In this document: positions 1 through 9,310 of the stretch, piece after piece | How positions within the stretch are numbered: position 1 is the stretch's first letter | How the letters are laid out: every line of letters begins with the position of its first letter | Assembly: GCF_000427365.1 (NCBI RefSeq) | Contig: NZ_KE386488.1 | Location: 682,001-746,000 of the forward strand | Length of the DNA: 64,000 nt | Direction of reading: 5' to 3' | Origin: Rikenella microfusus DSM 15922 | Lineage (GTDB): Bacteria; Bacteroidota; Bacteroidia; Bacteroidales; Rikenellaceae | Program-made: the position numbers and the translations under genes | Notes under the pieces: model-generated | What the model saw: the letters and a program-made list of their open reading frames with translations, nothing else | What the model was told of the DNA's origin: nothing | Databases searched by the model: none

Positions 1-572
1 TTCATCACGTCGTAGGTGTTCAGGTTCTGGGCCTGGATCACTTTCACGTTGGGCAGGTTGCGCGAGGCGAGGATCACCCCGGCGTTGTTCATGTCGCCGC
101 ACAGCACCACGAGGGTTTTCTTGTCGGCGATGCCCAGATTTTTGGCAGCGGCGATGAATTCCTTGGTCTTGGGCTGCATTTCGAGCGTGTCCACGACGGT
201 GATGGCCGAATTCTGAGCCTTGTAGGTCAGCGCGCTGCGGCGTGCCAGCTGTTTGAGTTTCTTGTTCAGTTTGAAGCTGTAGTCGCGCGGCACCGGACCG
301 AACACGCGGCCGCCGCCCACGAACAGCGGAGAGAGGATCGAGCCGGAGCGCGCCCCGCCGGTACCTTTCTGTTTCTTCAGTTTACGGGTCGAACCGGCCA
401 CTTCGTTGCGCTGTTTCGACTTGTGCGTACCCTGACGCTGGTTGGCCAGATACTGCTTCACGTCCAGGTAGATGGCATGGTCGTTCGGCTGTTCGAGGGC
501 GAAAACCGCGTCGTTCAGGGTGATTTTCTTCCCGGTCTCTTTACCGGCGATATCGAGTATGTTCAATTCCAT
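1..572 (-). CDS. rplD: 50S ribosomal protein L4 (3' end outside window)
   Basis: L4 is an early-assembling large-subunit protein whose extended loop lines the peptide exit tunnel. The reading frame starts at the ATG at 572 ([16 protein letters not shown]) and stays open to the window edge, giving about 190 residues. The basic stretch [20 protein letters not shown] followed by GTGGARSG is the conserved L4 tunnel loop. It lies 14 bases after the rplC stop, so the two are co-transcribed. In E. coli L4 also represses its own operon; nothing here tests that. Only the C-terminus is missing, because the window ends. Confidence 0.97.
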   Translation of the reverse strand, partial: MELNILDIAGKETGKKITLNDAVFALEQPNDHAIYLDVKQYLANQRQGTHKSKQRNEVAGSTRKLKKQKGTGGARSGSILSPLFVGGGRVFGPVPRDYSFKLNKKLKQLARRSALTYKAQNSAITVVDTLEMQPKTKEFIAAAKNLGIADKKTLVVLCGDMNNAGVILASRNLPNVKVIQAQNLNTYDVM

Positions 573-586
573 AGCTTAATTCCCCC

Positions 587-1204
587 TTAGCCTTCGATTA
601 ACAGGTAAGATCCTTTGGCGCCCGGGATGGAACCTTTCACGAGGATCAGGTTGTTTTCCGGAATCACCTTGAGCACTTTCAGGTTGAGCACTTTCACCTG
701 CTCGCCCCCGGTACGGCCCGGCATGCGTTTGCCTTTGAACACGCGCGAGGGGTACGACGATGCGCCGAGCGAACCGACGTGGCGCTGGCGATTGTGCTGA
801 CCGTGGGTCTGGCCGCCGACGCCGCCGAAACCGTGGCGTTTCACGACGCCCTGGAAGCCTTTCCCTTTCGAGATGCCGGTAACGTCCACCCACTCTCCTT
901 CTTCGATCACGTCCACGCCCACGACGTCGCCCAGATTCGGCATCGTTTCGAACGACTTGAATTCGGCGATCTTGCGTTTCGGGGTGGTGTTCGCCTTGGC
1001 GAAGTGTCCCATCATGGGCTTGCTGGTGTGCTTTTCCTTTTTGTCGTCATAGGCAAGCTGCACGGCGGCATAACCGTCCTTTTCGACGGTCTTCACCTGC
1101 GTAACCACACACGGACCAGCTTCGATAACAGTGCATGGGATATTTTTCCCCTCGGCACTGAAAACGGATGTCATTCCGATTTTCTTTCCAATTAGTCCTG
1201 ACAT
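587..1204 (-). CDS. rplC: 50S ribosomal protein L3
   Basis: Full-length L3 (205 residues), a core large-subunit protein near the peptidyl-transferase centre. It begins [16 protein letters not shown] and carries the family signatures [15 protein letters not shown] (about residues 115-130), GQTHGQ and the [17 protein letters not shown] block near the C-terminus. Normally it follows rpsJ directly; here a 3.1-kb insert separates them and a complete promoter lies about 110 bases upstream, so it heads its own transcript with rplD. Confidence 0.98.
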   Translation of the reverse strand: MSGLIGKKIGMTSVFSAEGKNIPCTVIEAGPCVVTQVKTVEKDGYAAVQLAYDDKKEKHTSKPMMGHFAKANTTPKRKIAEFKSFETMPNLGDVVGVDVIEEGEWVDVTGISKGKGFQGVVKRHGFGGVGGQTHGQHNRQRHVGSLGASSYPSRVFKGKRMPGRTGGEQVKVLNLKVLKVIPENNLILVKGSIPGAKGSYLLIEG

Positions 1205-1313
1205 TTTGTTTGGTAATGGTTTGTTTTTTCGGTTTAAGCCTTTTCAACTCCGGCCATCGACAAGTACGCTAACTGTCAGTCAGTTACCTGCATAACAAGA
1301 GCAAAGGCGACTG

Positions 1314-1344
1314 CAAAGATAGGGCTTTTCGGTTGATTATCAAA
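1314..1344 (-). promoter_or_regulatory. Bacteroidetes-type promoter for rplC
   Basis: On the minus strand TTTG (1344-1341), a 19-base spacer and TATCTTTG (1321-1314) match the Bacteroidetes sigma consensus (TTTG, 19-21 bases, TAnnTTTG). The expected start near 1307 gives a leader of about 100 bases. The leader contains a small hairpin, TAACTG/CAGTTA, at 1270-1286, a possible but unproven site for ribosomal-protein feedback. The promoter shows that the L3 operon is transcribed independently of the str genes. Confidence 0.8.
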
Positions 1345-1400
1345 TTTTTCGCGCAATTTTTTCGGGGTTTATGCTTCATTTTCAACCGATAGGGAACCGA

Positions 1401-1439
1401 AAAAGGCAAACCCCGCCTCTTCGTCCTGAGAGCGGGGTT
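1401..1439 (-). terminator. Rho-independent terminator after the propeller lipoprotein gene
   Basis: AACCCCGC (1409-1416) pairs with GCGGGGTT (1432-1439), with further CTCT/AGAG pairing inside. On the minus strand the hairpin is followed by GCCTTTTTCGG. It closes the NVEALA/propeller unit just before the rplC promoter. Confidence 0.8.
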
Positions 1440-1471
1440 CCGCAGTTTCGGGCGTGCCCGTTTCCGTACCG

Positions 1472-2527
1472 CTATTCCGGCAGGGTGAACGTGCAGAGCT
1501 GGTGTTCGGCGTTCGGATCGGTAGCGATCACCGTTTTTCCGTCCGTCAGTATATCGAAACTCGATATATGCCGATCCAATTCGTAAATCCGTTCCAACTC
1601 ACCGGTAGAGAGATCGTAAACTCTCAAAAATATTTTACGCGGAACAGCATCCTGCCCATTGTAATCGGCCAGTCTCGAACCGTCGAACAACGCATAAACC
1701 TTGCCATCGGCAATATCGAGCGCATAAAAGCCGCTGATCGTCCCCATCTGCATTCCCCTCCCCTTATGCGACACAGCCGGTTCTCCGCCCTCGCCCCGAA
1801 CGACCCGATTGCGTAAAGAATCTTCCAAGTCATAAATCTCCAAAACGTCCCCCAACTTCGTACCGACGGCGACAACGGCCCCGTCGCTCGCCAGAACCGA
1901 TTGCCAGAGATAAGGGATCAACTCAGGCTGCACTTTTTTCCGTTCCGTTTCCGACACGGGAATGTCGTATTTCTCAGCTTGTATATGCCCGGAACTGTCT
2001 ATCAATGTCAATCGATAAGCCGACGAGGAATTTTGCAGCGCAAAACCTCCCTTTACACCACAAAAAGCCAAAGCAGGCATACAAGATTGCGGATATTCGA
2101 TCACCCTCACCGGTTTGTTAATCCCGCGACAAAGATCGGAAACGGAATACACGGCCATTTCGTGTTCCTGCGCAGCGAATACCCGGACACTATCCTTATC
2201 AGCCGTATAACCGCTGACGGCCAGCATTTCTTCAGGCCCTTTCCCCCGAGTCACGAACTTGCATAACGGCTTCAGCGACGGATAGGCGTATGCTCGCAGA
2301 AATGTCTCCCCTCCTCTGTTATCCTGCAAATACATCATCGTATCGACAACGGATATCTGAGCAGCATACCCCAAAAATGCCGTATCGCCGGGTAGCGGAA
2401 CGACTGCGATTTTGACGATTTCCGTTTCGGACAGCTTCGCCCCGCTGCGACAAGACATCCCCAAAAATGGCGATATGCCTGCACAAACCAGGCATATCGC
2501 TTTACGAAAATGTTTGCATTCCATCAT
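1472..2527 (-). CDS. BF3164-like beta-propeller lipoprotein
   Basis: A 351-residue exported protein. Residues 1-26 are a lipoprotein-type signal (hydrophobic core, then FLGMSC, so Cys26 would be lipidated). The rest resembles TolB-like six-bladed propeller lipoproteins of Bacteroides (BF3164 family): repeated blade motifs such as GYTADKDSVRVFAAQ, VRGEGGEP and the C-terminal DGKTVIATD. Molecular function is unknown in the family. The gene starts 5 bases after the stop of the NVEALA gene, a pairing I recall as recurrent in Bacteroidales, so the two probably work together at the envelope. GC is lower than in its ribosomal neighbours, consistent with insertion into the operon. Confidence 0.75.
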   Translation of the reverse strand: MMECKHFRKAICLVCAGISPFLGMSCRSGAKLSETEIVKIAVVPLPGDTAFLGYAAQISVVDTMMYLQDNRGGETFLRAYAYPSLKPLCKFVTRGKGPEEMLAVSGYTADKDSVRVFAAQEHEMAVYSVSDLCRGINKPVRVIEYPQSCMPALAFCGVKGGFALQNSSSAYRLTLIDSSGHIQAEKYDIPVSETERKKVQPELIPYLWQSVLASDGAVVAVGTKLGDVLEIYDLEDSLRNRVVRGEGGEPAVSHKGRGMQMGTISGFYALDIADGKVYALFDGSRLADYNGQDAVPRKIFLRVYDLSTGELERIYELDRHISSFDILTDGKTVIATDPNAEHQLCTFTLPE

Positions 2528-2532
2528 GTGTC

Positions 2533-2799
2533 TCAGTTCTTGGATGGAAATTCTATAACGGTCACGCTATAATAGCCGGACGTGTTCGTTAACGGGCACC
2601 AAATATGTCCTTGCCCTTCACACGTCACCCCGCCCGACACATCATGGTCCTTATCAACCAGCGCCATCGCTTCGATGTTGGCCAGCGTCAGGTCGGAGAT
2701 TGGCTCTCGCGGTGCCTGCTGCGTCATGCGGTAATTCAGACAGGCGCCCGTACCGATCAGCAGGCCGGCGCCCAACAGCAACACCGTCTTTTTATTCAA
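2533..2799 (-). CDS. NVEALA-domain small exported protein
   Basis: An 88-residue protein with a hydrophobic N-terminal signal (KKTVLLLGAGLLIGTG), the NVEALA-type motif as NIEAMA at about residues 40-45, and a Cys-containing C-terminus (VTCEGQGHIWCPL). The family (PF14055) consists of small secreted proteins of unknown role in Bacteroidales. The only in-frame start giving a full signal peptide is TTG at 2799-2797; ATT and GAA precede it, so annotation pipelines may miss or shorten it. It lies 5 bases upstream of the propeller lipoprotein gene. Confidence 0.75.
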   Translation of the reverse strand: MNKKTVLLLGAGLLIGTGACLNYRMTQQAPREPISDLTLANIEAMALVDKDHDVSGGVTCEGQGHIWCPLTNTSGYYSVTVIEFPSKN

Positions 2800-3005
2800 T
2801 AGTTTCGTTGCTGCAAATTACAACATTAGACTTCCGCTAATCATGCGTCCGCCGACTCCTTGCATGTTTCGAATATAACGAAATCTATCTGTTTTCCATG
2901 ATAATTACCCATAAAATATTCCAACGCCCCGCAATTGCCCGCTCCGATATTGCGAAACGAACGTCATCCCAACAGAAAGGTTTGCCGAAAGCTCCGCCGT
3001 AAACA

Positions 3006-3902
3006 CTATCGGGGCAATACCAGCCACGCATTGGCCACCCGCCGTTCGATGGGCAGAATGCCGAAGCCGTCGGACGGGAAATTGACCAGTCTGCGTCCGG
3101 AAATCATCGTCGAAGAACCGCCGCCGTCCAGATTGAGCATTTGCGTCAGCCCCAACCATCGACCGACCGCGGCCATTTCGGAAAACGACGCTCCGAATGC
3201 CCGCGGTCTCCGTCCGTCGATAACGACCAGCACGACCGTGCTGTCGCCCCGTATGCCGATCGCCGTGCGGGGCGCGTACAGGTTCCGTTTCTGCTGCTCG
3301 GCGAGCGAACATTTGTCCGTATCGGCCCACTCGTGGAGCGACCGTCCGTCCCGAATAATCATCGGCCCGGCAACCATGACATCCGGAAATTCCGCGCTCC
3401 ACCCCGCGAGGGTATCGGTATCCATGGCCTTGTTCCATGACGTGAAATGCGGGATACCGTTCCTGTCGAAACCTACGGCGGCATCCCCCCAGCCGGGAGT
3501 CGGCACGGGGCTGACGACCCGCCCGCCGATTTTCAGGAAGTCGTTGGCCACGGCCGTCCCTTTCGGTTCGGGATGCACGACGAAAAAACCGCCGTTCACC
3601 CCGGCCAGGGCATCCCGAGAGCGAACCAGGCTGCCGACGGTGCGTTGTTTTTCGTCCTGTACCGGCACGATCCGGCAAACGGAGGGATCGACCTCCATGA
3701 CATAGACGGCCTGGGGGACGGAAAACAGGTAAGTCTCCGCCTTGCGGCATTTCGTCCGGAACTTCCGGACCGATATGCCGTCCCCGCTTCGGACGGTCTT
3801 CCAATTCGAGGGGTTGCGGAAGCGCACCGAGTCGGCGGCATCCTGCGCCCGGCACGCGTACCAGCCCAGCAGCAAAACGGCAATTACAAAAATACGTTTC
3901 AT
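3006..3902 (-). CDS. Secreted phosphodiester glycosidase (NAGPA/DUF2233) family protein
   Basis: A 298-residue protein from the ATG at 3902 (MKRIFVIAVLLLGWYACRAQ is a clear signal peptide; an upstream ATG at 3911 adds three residues). The C-terminal half has the hallmark motifs of the N-acetylglucosamine-1-phosphodiester glycosidase-like domain: GVNGGFF, APRTAIGIRGDSTVVLVVIDGR-type strand and LNLDGGGSSTM. Relatives cleave phosphodiester-linked sugars; the substrate here is unknown, but export and the GH genes elsewhere in the window suit envelope or host-glycan processing. It lies between the rpsJ terminator and the NVEALA gene; the 206-base gap downstream shows no further gene. Confidence 0.8.
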   Translation of the reverse strand: MKRIFVIAVLLLGWYACRAQDAADSVRFRNPSNWKTVRSGDGISVRKFRTKCRKAETYLFSVPQAVYVMEVDPSVCRIVPVQDEKQRTVGSLVRSRDALAGVNGGFFVVHPEPKGTAVANDFLKIGGRVVSPVPTPGWGDAAVGFDRNGIPHFTSWNKAMDTDTLAGWSAEFPDVMVAGPMIIRDGRSLHEWADTDKCSLAEQQKRNLYAPRTAIGIRGDSTVVLVVIDGRRPRAFGASFSEMAAVGRWLGLTQMLNLDGGGSSTMISGRRLVNFPSDGFGILPIERRVANAWLVLPR

Positions 3903-3925
3903 GGCATTCATAAATATTTTAGGGT

Positions 3926-4096
3926 GGCTATATACGACTTTACAACCACTTCCCGATAATCTCCGTATCGGCTCGGCACCGGACCTTCCGGGACTTTCGC
4001 CCGGGTTCGCACCATCCTTTCCGCAGGGCGAAAAGCCGAAACCGGATTTCCCGGAGCCGTTATCTCCTGTCGTGTAAAGGCATATATTGAAGCCGA
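3926..4096. repeat. Degenerate TATATA-ended intergenic repeat
   Basis: The 426-base gap between the NAGPA gene and rpsJ has no convincing ORF. Its first part begins GGCTATATACGACTTTACA, closely matching the left end of the MITE-like copy at 32629, contains a variant of the shared GTCCGGGTTTGCA core, and ends near TGTAAAGGCATATATTG, an imperfect inverse of the left end. I read it as a decayed member of the second repeat family. Confidence 0.35.
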
Positions 4097-4231
4097 TTTA
4101 CAGAGTCGGCCTCACCGGCATTCGGGCCCGGAGCATCAAAGACAAACCGAACGGACAATCCGGCAGGCAGTTCATACCGCGCCGTGCGAACGCAGCCCGG
4201 AAACGGAAACCTCCCCCCTCCCCTCAGAAAA

Positions 4232-4279
4232 CGATTCGGAGAGGGAGCCGCTCTTTCGGGCGGCCACCTCTCCGAATCG
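4232..4279 (-). terminator. Rho-independent terminator of the str operon after rpsJ
   Basis: A perfect 13-bp stem (CGATTCGGAGAGG, 4232-4244, with its complement at 4267-4279), and inside it a second 5-bp stem GCCGC/GCGGC. On the minus strand it is followed by TTTTCTGAG. It lies about 60 bases after the rpsJ stop and separates rpsJ from the inserted genes and from rplC. Confidence 0.8.
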
Positions 4280-4337
4280 GGAAACGGACGAAACGGGTTC
4301 GGAAAATCATCCTCGCCCACGCTCCGCGAAATCAGCC

Positions 4338-4643
4338 TCAGACTTTGATCTCTACTTCCACGCCGCTCGGCAGTTCGAGCTTCATCAGCGCGTCGATCGT
4401 CTTCGAAGTCGAGCTGTAGATGTCCAGGATCCGCTTGAAAGTGGAAAGCTGGAACTGTTCGCGCGATTTCTTATTGACGAACGTCGAACGGTTGATGGTA
4501 AAGATCTTTTTGTTGGTGGGCAGCGGAATCGGGCCGCTGACTACCGCGCCCGTCGATTTGACGGTCTTGACGATCTTTTCGGCGGACTTATCCACCAGAT
4601 TGTGATCGTACGATTTGAGTTTTATTCTGATTTTCTGGCTCAT
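4338..4643 (-). CDS. rpsJ: 30S ribosomal protein S10
   Basis: S10 (101 residues) is a small-subunit head protein that also binds NusB in antitermination. The start [20 protein letters not shown] and the motif [17 protein letters not shown] are diagnostic. Its ATG overlaps the fusA stop by one base (TAATG), so translation is probably coupled. It normally opens the S10 operon; here it is the last gene of the str operon and is followed by a strong terminator. Confidence 0.98.
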   Translation of the reverse strand: MSQKIRIKLKSYDHNLVDKSAEKIVKTVKSTGAVVSGPIPLPTNKKIFTINRSTFVNKKSREQFQLSTFKRILDIYSSTSKTIDALMKLELPSGVEVEIKV

Positions 4644-6760
4644 TATTCGTCTTCGTTTTTGAATTTACCACTTGCTTTTTCGATGATCTCCTTGGAGACG
4701 TTGCCCGGCACGGCTTCGAAGTGCGAGAATTCCATCGACGAGGTCGCGCGACCCGACGAAATGGTACGCAGCACCGTCACGTAACCGAACATTTCGGCCA
4801 GCGGCACTTTGGCTTTCACCACGCGGGCGTTGCCTTTGGTCTCCATACCCGAAATCTGGCCGCGGCGTTTGTTCAGGTCGCCGATGATGTCCCCCATGTT
4901 CTCTTCCGGGGTCACCACTTCGACCGACATGATCGGTTCCATGATGACCGGATTGGCCTTGACGGCCGCATGGCGGAACCCGTTCCGGGCGCAGATTTCG
5001 AACGACAGGGCGTCGGAGTCCACCGGGTGGAACGAACCGTCTTTCAGGGTCACTTTCATCGCGTCGATCGGATAGCCGGCCAGGGCGCCGTTGGACATGG
5101 CGGTGGCAAACCCTTTCTGCACGGCCGGGATAAACTCTTTCGGCACGTTACCCCCTTTGACCACATCGACGAATTCGAGTCCGGTAACCTCTTTGGACGA
5201 AGCCGGCCCGATCTCGAAGATGATGTCGGCGAACTTACCGCGGCCGCCGGTCTGCTTCTTGAACACTTCGCGGTGTTCGTAGGTGCCGGTCAGGGCCTCT
5301 TTGTAGTTCACCTGCGGGGCGCCCTGGTTGATTTCGACGCCGAACTCGCGTTTGAGACGGTCCACGATGATTTCCAGGTGAAGTTCGCCCATCCCCGAAA
5401 TCACCGTCTGGCCCGAATCTTCGTCGGTCTTCACGGTGAAGGTCGGGTCTTCTTCGGCCAGTTTACCCAGCCCCACGCCGAGTTTATCGAGGTCTTTCTG
5501 GGTTTTCGGCTCGATGGCCAGACCGATCACCGGTTCCGGGAAGGTCATGGATTCGAGCACGATCTGGTGGTTTTCGTCGCAGAGGGTGTCGCCCGTGCGC
5601 ACGTCCTTGAACCCTACGGCAGCGGCGATGTCGCCGGCGCCGACGAATTCGATCGGATTCTGTTTATTGGCGTGCATCTGGTAAATACGGCTGATACGCT
5701 CCTTCTTGCCCGAACGGCTATTGAAGGTGTACGAACCGGCGTCCAGTTTACCCGAATATACGCGGATAAAGCCCAGACGGCCCACGAACGGGTCGGTAGC
5801 GATCTTGAAAGCCAGCGCGCAGAACGGATCGCTCTCGCTCGGATGGCGTTTGGTCTCTTCGCCGGTACGCGGATCGGTACCCACGATGGCTTCCACGTCG
5901 AGCGGCGAGGGCAGGTAGGCGATGATCGAGTCGAGCAGTAACTGCACGCCCTTGTTCTTGAACGAAGAGCCGCAGAGCATCGGCACCACCGACATATTGA
6001 TGGTCGCCTTGCGCAGCGCTACGATGATCTCTTCCGGGGTGATGGCATCCGGATCTTCGAAGAATTTTTCCATCAGGGCGTCGTCCGATGCGGCGACTTC
6101 CTCGATCAGCTTGGCGCGGGCTTCCGCGGCTTCGGCTTTGAGGTTTTCCGGAATCTCTTCGATATGGTAGTTGTCGCGCACGGTCTTATCGTCGAAATAG
6201 ACGTACGCGCGATTGTACACCAGGTCGATAACCCCCGTAAACTTATCTTCGGCGCCGATCGGCAGCACGATCGGCAGCGCGTTGGCGCCGAGGCGTTCGT
6301 GCACCTGTGCGCAGACGCCGGCGAAGTCGGCTCCGGTACGGTCCATCTTATTGACGTAACCGATGCGCGGCACGTTGTACTTGTCGGCCTGGCGCCATAC
6401 GGTTTCGGACTGCGGTTCCACGCCGCCGACGGCGCAGAAGGTGGCGACGGCTCCGTCCAGCACGCGCAGCGAGCGTTCCACCTCGACGGTGAAGTCCACG
6501 TGGCCCGGAGTGTCAATGATATTGATCTGGTAGGTATTGTCTTTGTAGTTCCAGAAAGCGGTCGTAGCGGCCGAGGTGATGGTGATCCCCCGTTCCTGCT
6601 CCTGCACCATCCAGTCCATGGTGGCACCGCCTTCGTGAACTTCCCCGATTTTGTGTGTCTTACCGGTGTAGAACAGGATACGTTCCGAAGTGGTAGTCTT
6701 GCCCGCGTCGATGTGGGCCATGATACCGATGTTTCTGGTGTATTTAAGGTCTCTTGCCAT
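4643..6760 (-). CDS. fusA: Elongation factor G (EF-G1 type)
   Basis: A 705-residue translocation GTPase of normal length. GTP-binding motifs: G1 AHIDAGKT at residues 15-22, G3 DTPGH at 83-87, G4 NKMD at 137-140. Domain II (about 300-400) and the domain III-V region containing GMGELHLEI follow. Its place in the str operon between rpsG and rpsJ marks it as the main translocase rather than an accessory EF-G2. It is separated from rpsG by 28 bases. A 406-codon ORF on the opposite strand is only a codon-bias shadow. Confidence 0.98.
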   Translation of the reverse strand: MARDLKYTRNIGIMAHIDAGKTTTSERILFYTGKTHKIGEVHEGGATMDWMVQEQERGITITSAATTAFWNYKDNTYQINIIDTPGHVDFTVEVERSLRVLDGAVATFCAVGGVEPQSETVWRQADKYNVPRIGYVNKMDRTGADFAGVCAQVHERLGANALPIVLPIGAEDKFTGVIDLVYNRAYVYFDDKTVRDNYHIEEIPENLKAEAAEARAKLIEEVAASDDALMEKFFEDPDAITPEEIIVALRKATINMSVVPMLCGSSFKNKGVQLLLDSIIAYLPSPLDVEAIVGTDPRTGEETKRHPSESDPFCALAFKIATDPFVGRLGFIRVYSGKLDAGSYTFNSRSGKKERISRIYQMHANKQNPIEFVGAGDIAAAVGFKDVRTGDTLCDENHQIVLESMTFPEPVIGLAIEPKTQKDLDKLGVGLGKLAEEDPTFTVKTDEDSGQTVISGMGELHLEIIVDRLKREFGVEINQGAPQVNYKEALTGTYEHREVFKKQTGGRGKFADIIFEIGPASSKEVTGLEFVDVVKGGNVPKEFIPAVQKGFATAMSNGALAGYPIDAMKVTLKDGSFHPVDSDALSFEICARNGFRHAAVKANPVIMEPIMSVEVVTPEENMGDIIGDLNKRRGQISGMETKGNARVVKAKVPLAEMFGYVTVLRTISSGRATSSMEFSHFEAVPGNVSKEIIEKASGKFKNEDE

Positions 6761-6788
6761 AAAATGTGGTTCCTGCTAATATGTCCGG

Positions 6789-7265
6789 TTAGAATCTGAA
6801 GTGGGCGAACGCTTTGTTGGCTTCGGCCATACGGTGCATTTCTTCCTTGCGTTTGAATGCTCCGCCTTCTTCATTGTAAGCCGCGATGATTTCGGCGGCG
6901 AGTTTTTCTGCCATTGAACGGCCGGCGCGTTTTCTCGAGAATTGGAGGAGATACCGAATGCTCAAAGAAACTTTACGCTCCGGACGCACTTCCATAGGTA
7001 CCTGGAAGGTAGCACCTCCGACGCGGCGGGATTTGACCTCGACCTGCGGGGTGATGTTTTCGAGCGCTTTTTTCCAAATTTCCAAAGGAGCCTTTTCCGT
7101 GTCCTTCATCTTCTCGCCTACGATATCCATGGCGTCATAGAAAATACCGTACGCAATACTCTTCTTACCGTCTAACATCAGGTTGTTGACGAACCGGGTC
7201 ACCAGCACGTCACCGAACTTGGGGTCAGGAAGTAGAATTCGCTTTTTAGGCTTCGCTTTTCTCAT
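6789..7265 (-). CDS. rpsG: 30S ribosomal protein S7
   Basis: S7 (158 residues) organises the head of the small subunit around the 3' domain of 16S rRNA. The ATG at 7265 gives [18 protein letters not shown], the usual Bacteroidetes N-terminus; a longer in-frame start at 7298 would add eleven basic residues not expected in the family. Conserved blocks: [32 protein letters not shown] and the C-terminal [16 protein letters not shown]. Confidence 0.97.
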   Translation of the reverse strand: MRKAKPKKRILLPDPKFGDVLVTRFVNNLMLDGKKSIAYGIFYDAMDIVGEKMKDTEKAPLEIWKKALENITPQVEVKSRRVGGATFQVPMEVRPERKVSLSIRYLLQFSRKRAGRSMAEKLAAEIIAAYNEEGGAFKRKEEMHRMAEANKAFAHFRF

Positions 7266-7377
7266 TTCTCTTTTTTGTTTCGCCGTCCGCCGCCGCAAAG
7301 ATAACGGGCCGGGAACGGCCGATGGTTGGTGTTTGTTTAATTTTCGTTTACGTTTCCGTTACGCACCCGACAGAAGG

Positions 7378-7764
7378 CTATTTCTTGGCGCCTGCTTTCG
7401 GACGTTTGGTACCGTATTTGGAACGACGCTGGTTGCGTCCGTCCACGCCGGCGGCGTCGAGCGTACCGCGGACGAGGTGGTAACGCACCCCCGGCAGGTC
7501 TTTCACACGACCGCCGCGCACCAATACGATGGAGTGTTCCTGAAGGTTATGCCCTTCGCCCGGGATGTAGGCATTGACCTCCTTGCCGTTGGTCAGGCGC
7601 ACGCGGGCTACTTTACGCATAGCCGAGTTCGGTTTCTTGGGGGTGGTGGTGTACACGCGCACACAGACACCGCGACGCTGCGGACAAGCTTCCAGGGCCG
7701 GGGCCTTGCTCTTGTACGCCACGTCTGTCCTTCCTTTACGTACTAATTGTTGGATAGTTGGCAT
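7378..7764 (-). CDS. rpsL: 30S ribosomal protein S12
   Basis: S12 (128 residues) sits at the decoding centre. The motif [11 protein letters not shown] (lysines 43-44) and [14 protein letters not shown] (Lys88) are intact, so none of the classic streptomycin-resistance substitutions is present. It is the first gene of the str operon, with a clear promoter 46 bases upstream of the ATG. Confidence 0.98.
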   Translation of the reverse strand: MPTIQQLVRKGRTDVAYKSKAPALEACPQRRGVCVRVYTTTPKKPNSAMRKVARVRLTNGKEVNAYIPGEGHNLQEHSIVLVRGGRVKDLPGVRYHLVRGTLDAAGVDGRNQRRSKYGTKRPKAGAKK

Positions 7765-7809
7765 TTTGTTTTTTCTCTTTTGTTTTTTTGGTTACACAAA
7801 ATCGGTGTG

Positions 7810-7840
7810 CAAAGATACGCACTATTTTTTGATTTTCAAT
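7810..7840 (-). promoter_or_regulatory. Promoter of the str operon (rpsL)
   Basis: On the minus strand ATTG (7840-7837), a 19-base spacer and TATCTTTG (7817-7810). Same architecture and same -7 box as the rplC promoter, suggesting matched expression of the two halves of the split ribosomal operon. Confidence 0.8.
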
Positions 7841-8067
7841 AGTTTCATACGGACGGGATTATTTTTTAGGCAGTCATATGCATTTTTGCGCCGCTTTTAT
7901 CTCCGGTTCCGGGTCCGCGGCCGCTCTGTCCGATCGCACAAGGGCATGACAGGCACGATTTTATTCCGCAACCCGAAGGAATCGCGGGCTTTCGCGGTGC
8001 CGCCGGACGCTCGAGCCGGAGCGTAACTATTCGTGATCCATCGGGCGTCCGACCCCGAATAAAGAAT

Positions 8068-8520
8068 AATCGTACGATTTTGCATAAGGCCGCGGCCTGC
8101 GGAGGAGCGACGAGCGGATGCGAGTTACGGGCCTCCGCTACCCGGAGACTGCGGCCCGTCCGCTGATGCGGAAATTTAGTCTTAACCCTACGGTTAATTC
8201 CATCAGCCGGAGCCAGCGTGGACTGCTTGCAGGCCTACGCCGGGGGTGGCTCCGGCCTGACTAAGGGCAATTTACATAAAACCATAGGATTAAATAAGCA
8301 CTCCCGGCTTCTTAGCTCTGTGAGAAGTTAGGACAGAGACTGCAACCCGGGAATGTGCGGTTTTCCGTTCCGACAGGAGTCGGGAACGGGGAATCGCATT
8401 CCCGGCGACTTCTTTGCTTACTTTTTTGGTCGCGCAAAAAAGTAAGTGCCTCCGCGGCATGAGCGGGTGAAGAAAAAATAAACGCCCGTCGGCGACAGAC
8501 ATGACAATTAAACCTATTTT
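8068..8520. repeat. Palindrome-delimited intergenic repeat block 1
   Basis: Most of the 1-kb gap between rpsL and the next gene. Junction palindromes: AATCGTACGATT (8068-8079), AACCCTACGGTT (8184-8195), AACCATAGGATT (8280-8291). Between the last two is an 84-bp GC-rich module (GGAGCCAGCGTGGACTGC...) that recurs at about 26708-26784. After 8345 comes a module with GGGAATCGCATTCCCGGCGA and TGAGCGGGTGAAGAAAA, repeated at 14748, 26345 and, inverted, near 28030. ORFs here are not convincing. Confidence 0.7.
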
Positions 8521-8691
8521 ACCGCGCCCCGCAGAAAGCCGGGCCGGAGGTATTCCGGGAAGGCACATTCCGGTTCTTCCCGACTTCCGGCTCCGCCTGC
8601 CGAAACGGTCCGTCCGCCGGTTTTTCCGGCAGTTCCGCAATCCGATTGCGTCCGTTCGTCGTCCGAATTTCCCTTTGTCCGGAAGCCGGCC

Positions 8692-8699
8692 TATATTTG
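8692..8699 (+). promoter_or_regulatory. -7 box upstream of the small lipoprotein gene
   Basis: TATATTTG matches the Bacteroidetes -7 consensus and lies 77 bases before the ATG at 8776. No good -33 TTTG at the expected spacing. Confidence 0.45.
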
Positions 8700-8775
8700 C
8701 ACATCTAAAATGCCGGGAGAGAACCTCTGTCGGCAAACGGCCCGATTTTCCACTTCATCAACACATTACTAAAAC

Positions 8776-9168
8776 ATGAAAATGACGATTTCTTTCCGCA
8801 AATGGTTTATGCTGGCGTGCGCCGGTATCGTTTCCCTGTCGTTTACCGGCTGCGACGACAAGAACAAAGAACAAAATTACCTGTACACGATCGGAATCGA
8901 AGACTATCAATACTCCTCGGTCGGTTCGGGCATCGACCTGTTCGGGCCTCTGACTTACCTGGAAAGCCTGAAAATTCCCTCGAACTTATCCGTGACATCG
9001 ACAAACCGGGAAGATGCCGACGCACAGGCCGTCGCCCGATTCGACACGGAAATGGCTAAAATAGACGCCGATCGGCTCAACACTTACAGCCACTACTACT
9101 TCCGCTACGTTCTGACCTCCGTGGAGCGGCAACAGACGATCGCCCAGAAAGAGTTCGGCACGAAATAA
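8776..9168 (+). CDS. Small lipoprotein of unknown function
   Basis: A 130-residue protein with a lipoprotein signal: basic N-terminus, hydrophobic segment 11-23 and lipobox SFTGC with Cys26. The mature part (about 105 residues) is polar, with an aromatic-rich C-terminal half (YSHYYFRYVL). I do not recognise a family. It is monocistronic, preceded by a -7 box and followed by a 17-bp hairpin. Confidence 0.65.
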   Translation: MKMTISFRKWFMLACAGIVSLSFTGCDDKNKEQNYLYTIGIEDYQYSSVGSGIDLFGPLTYLESLKIPSNLSVTSTNREDADAQAVARFDTEMAKIDADRLNTYSHYYFRYVLTSVERQQTIAQKEFGTK

Positions 9169-9260
9169 TAATCCTTCCTCCCGAACGATCCCTTCCCGAT
9201 ATGCCACCCGGGCGAACGGAACCGTCCGTTCATCCGGGTATGGCGTCGGAATTCCCTGCC

Positions 9261-9299
9261 GTTGCGGGATACGGACCGATACGGTCCGTATCCCGCAAC
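9261..9299 (+). terminator. Perfect 17-bp hairpin after the small lipoprotein gene
   Basis: GTTGCGGGATACGGACC (9261-9277), loop GATAC, exact complement at 9283-9299. It lies 93 bases after the stop. No T-run follows on either strand, so it may be a transcript-stabilising 3' hairpin rather than an intrinsic terminator. Confidence 0.45.
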
Positions 9300-9310
9300 G
9301 TACAGGGAAA

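Noticed and set aside
4721-5941. 406-codon ORF antisense to fusA
   Set aside because: Shadow of a strongly biased housekeeping gene; no motif or start signal.
7378-7764. Streptomycin-resistance change in S12
   Set aside because: Lys43, Lys44 and Lys88 are all unchanged.
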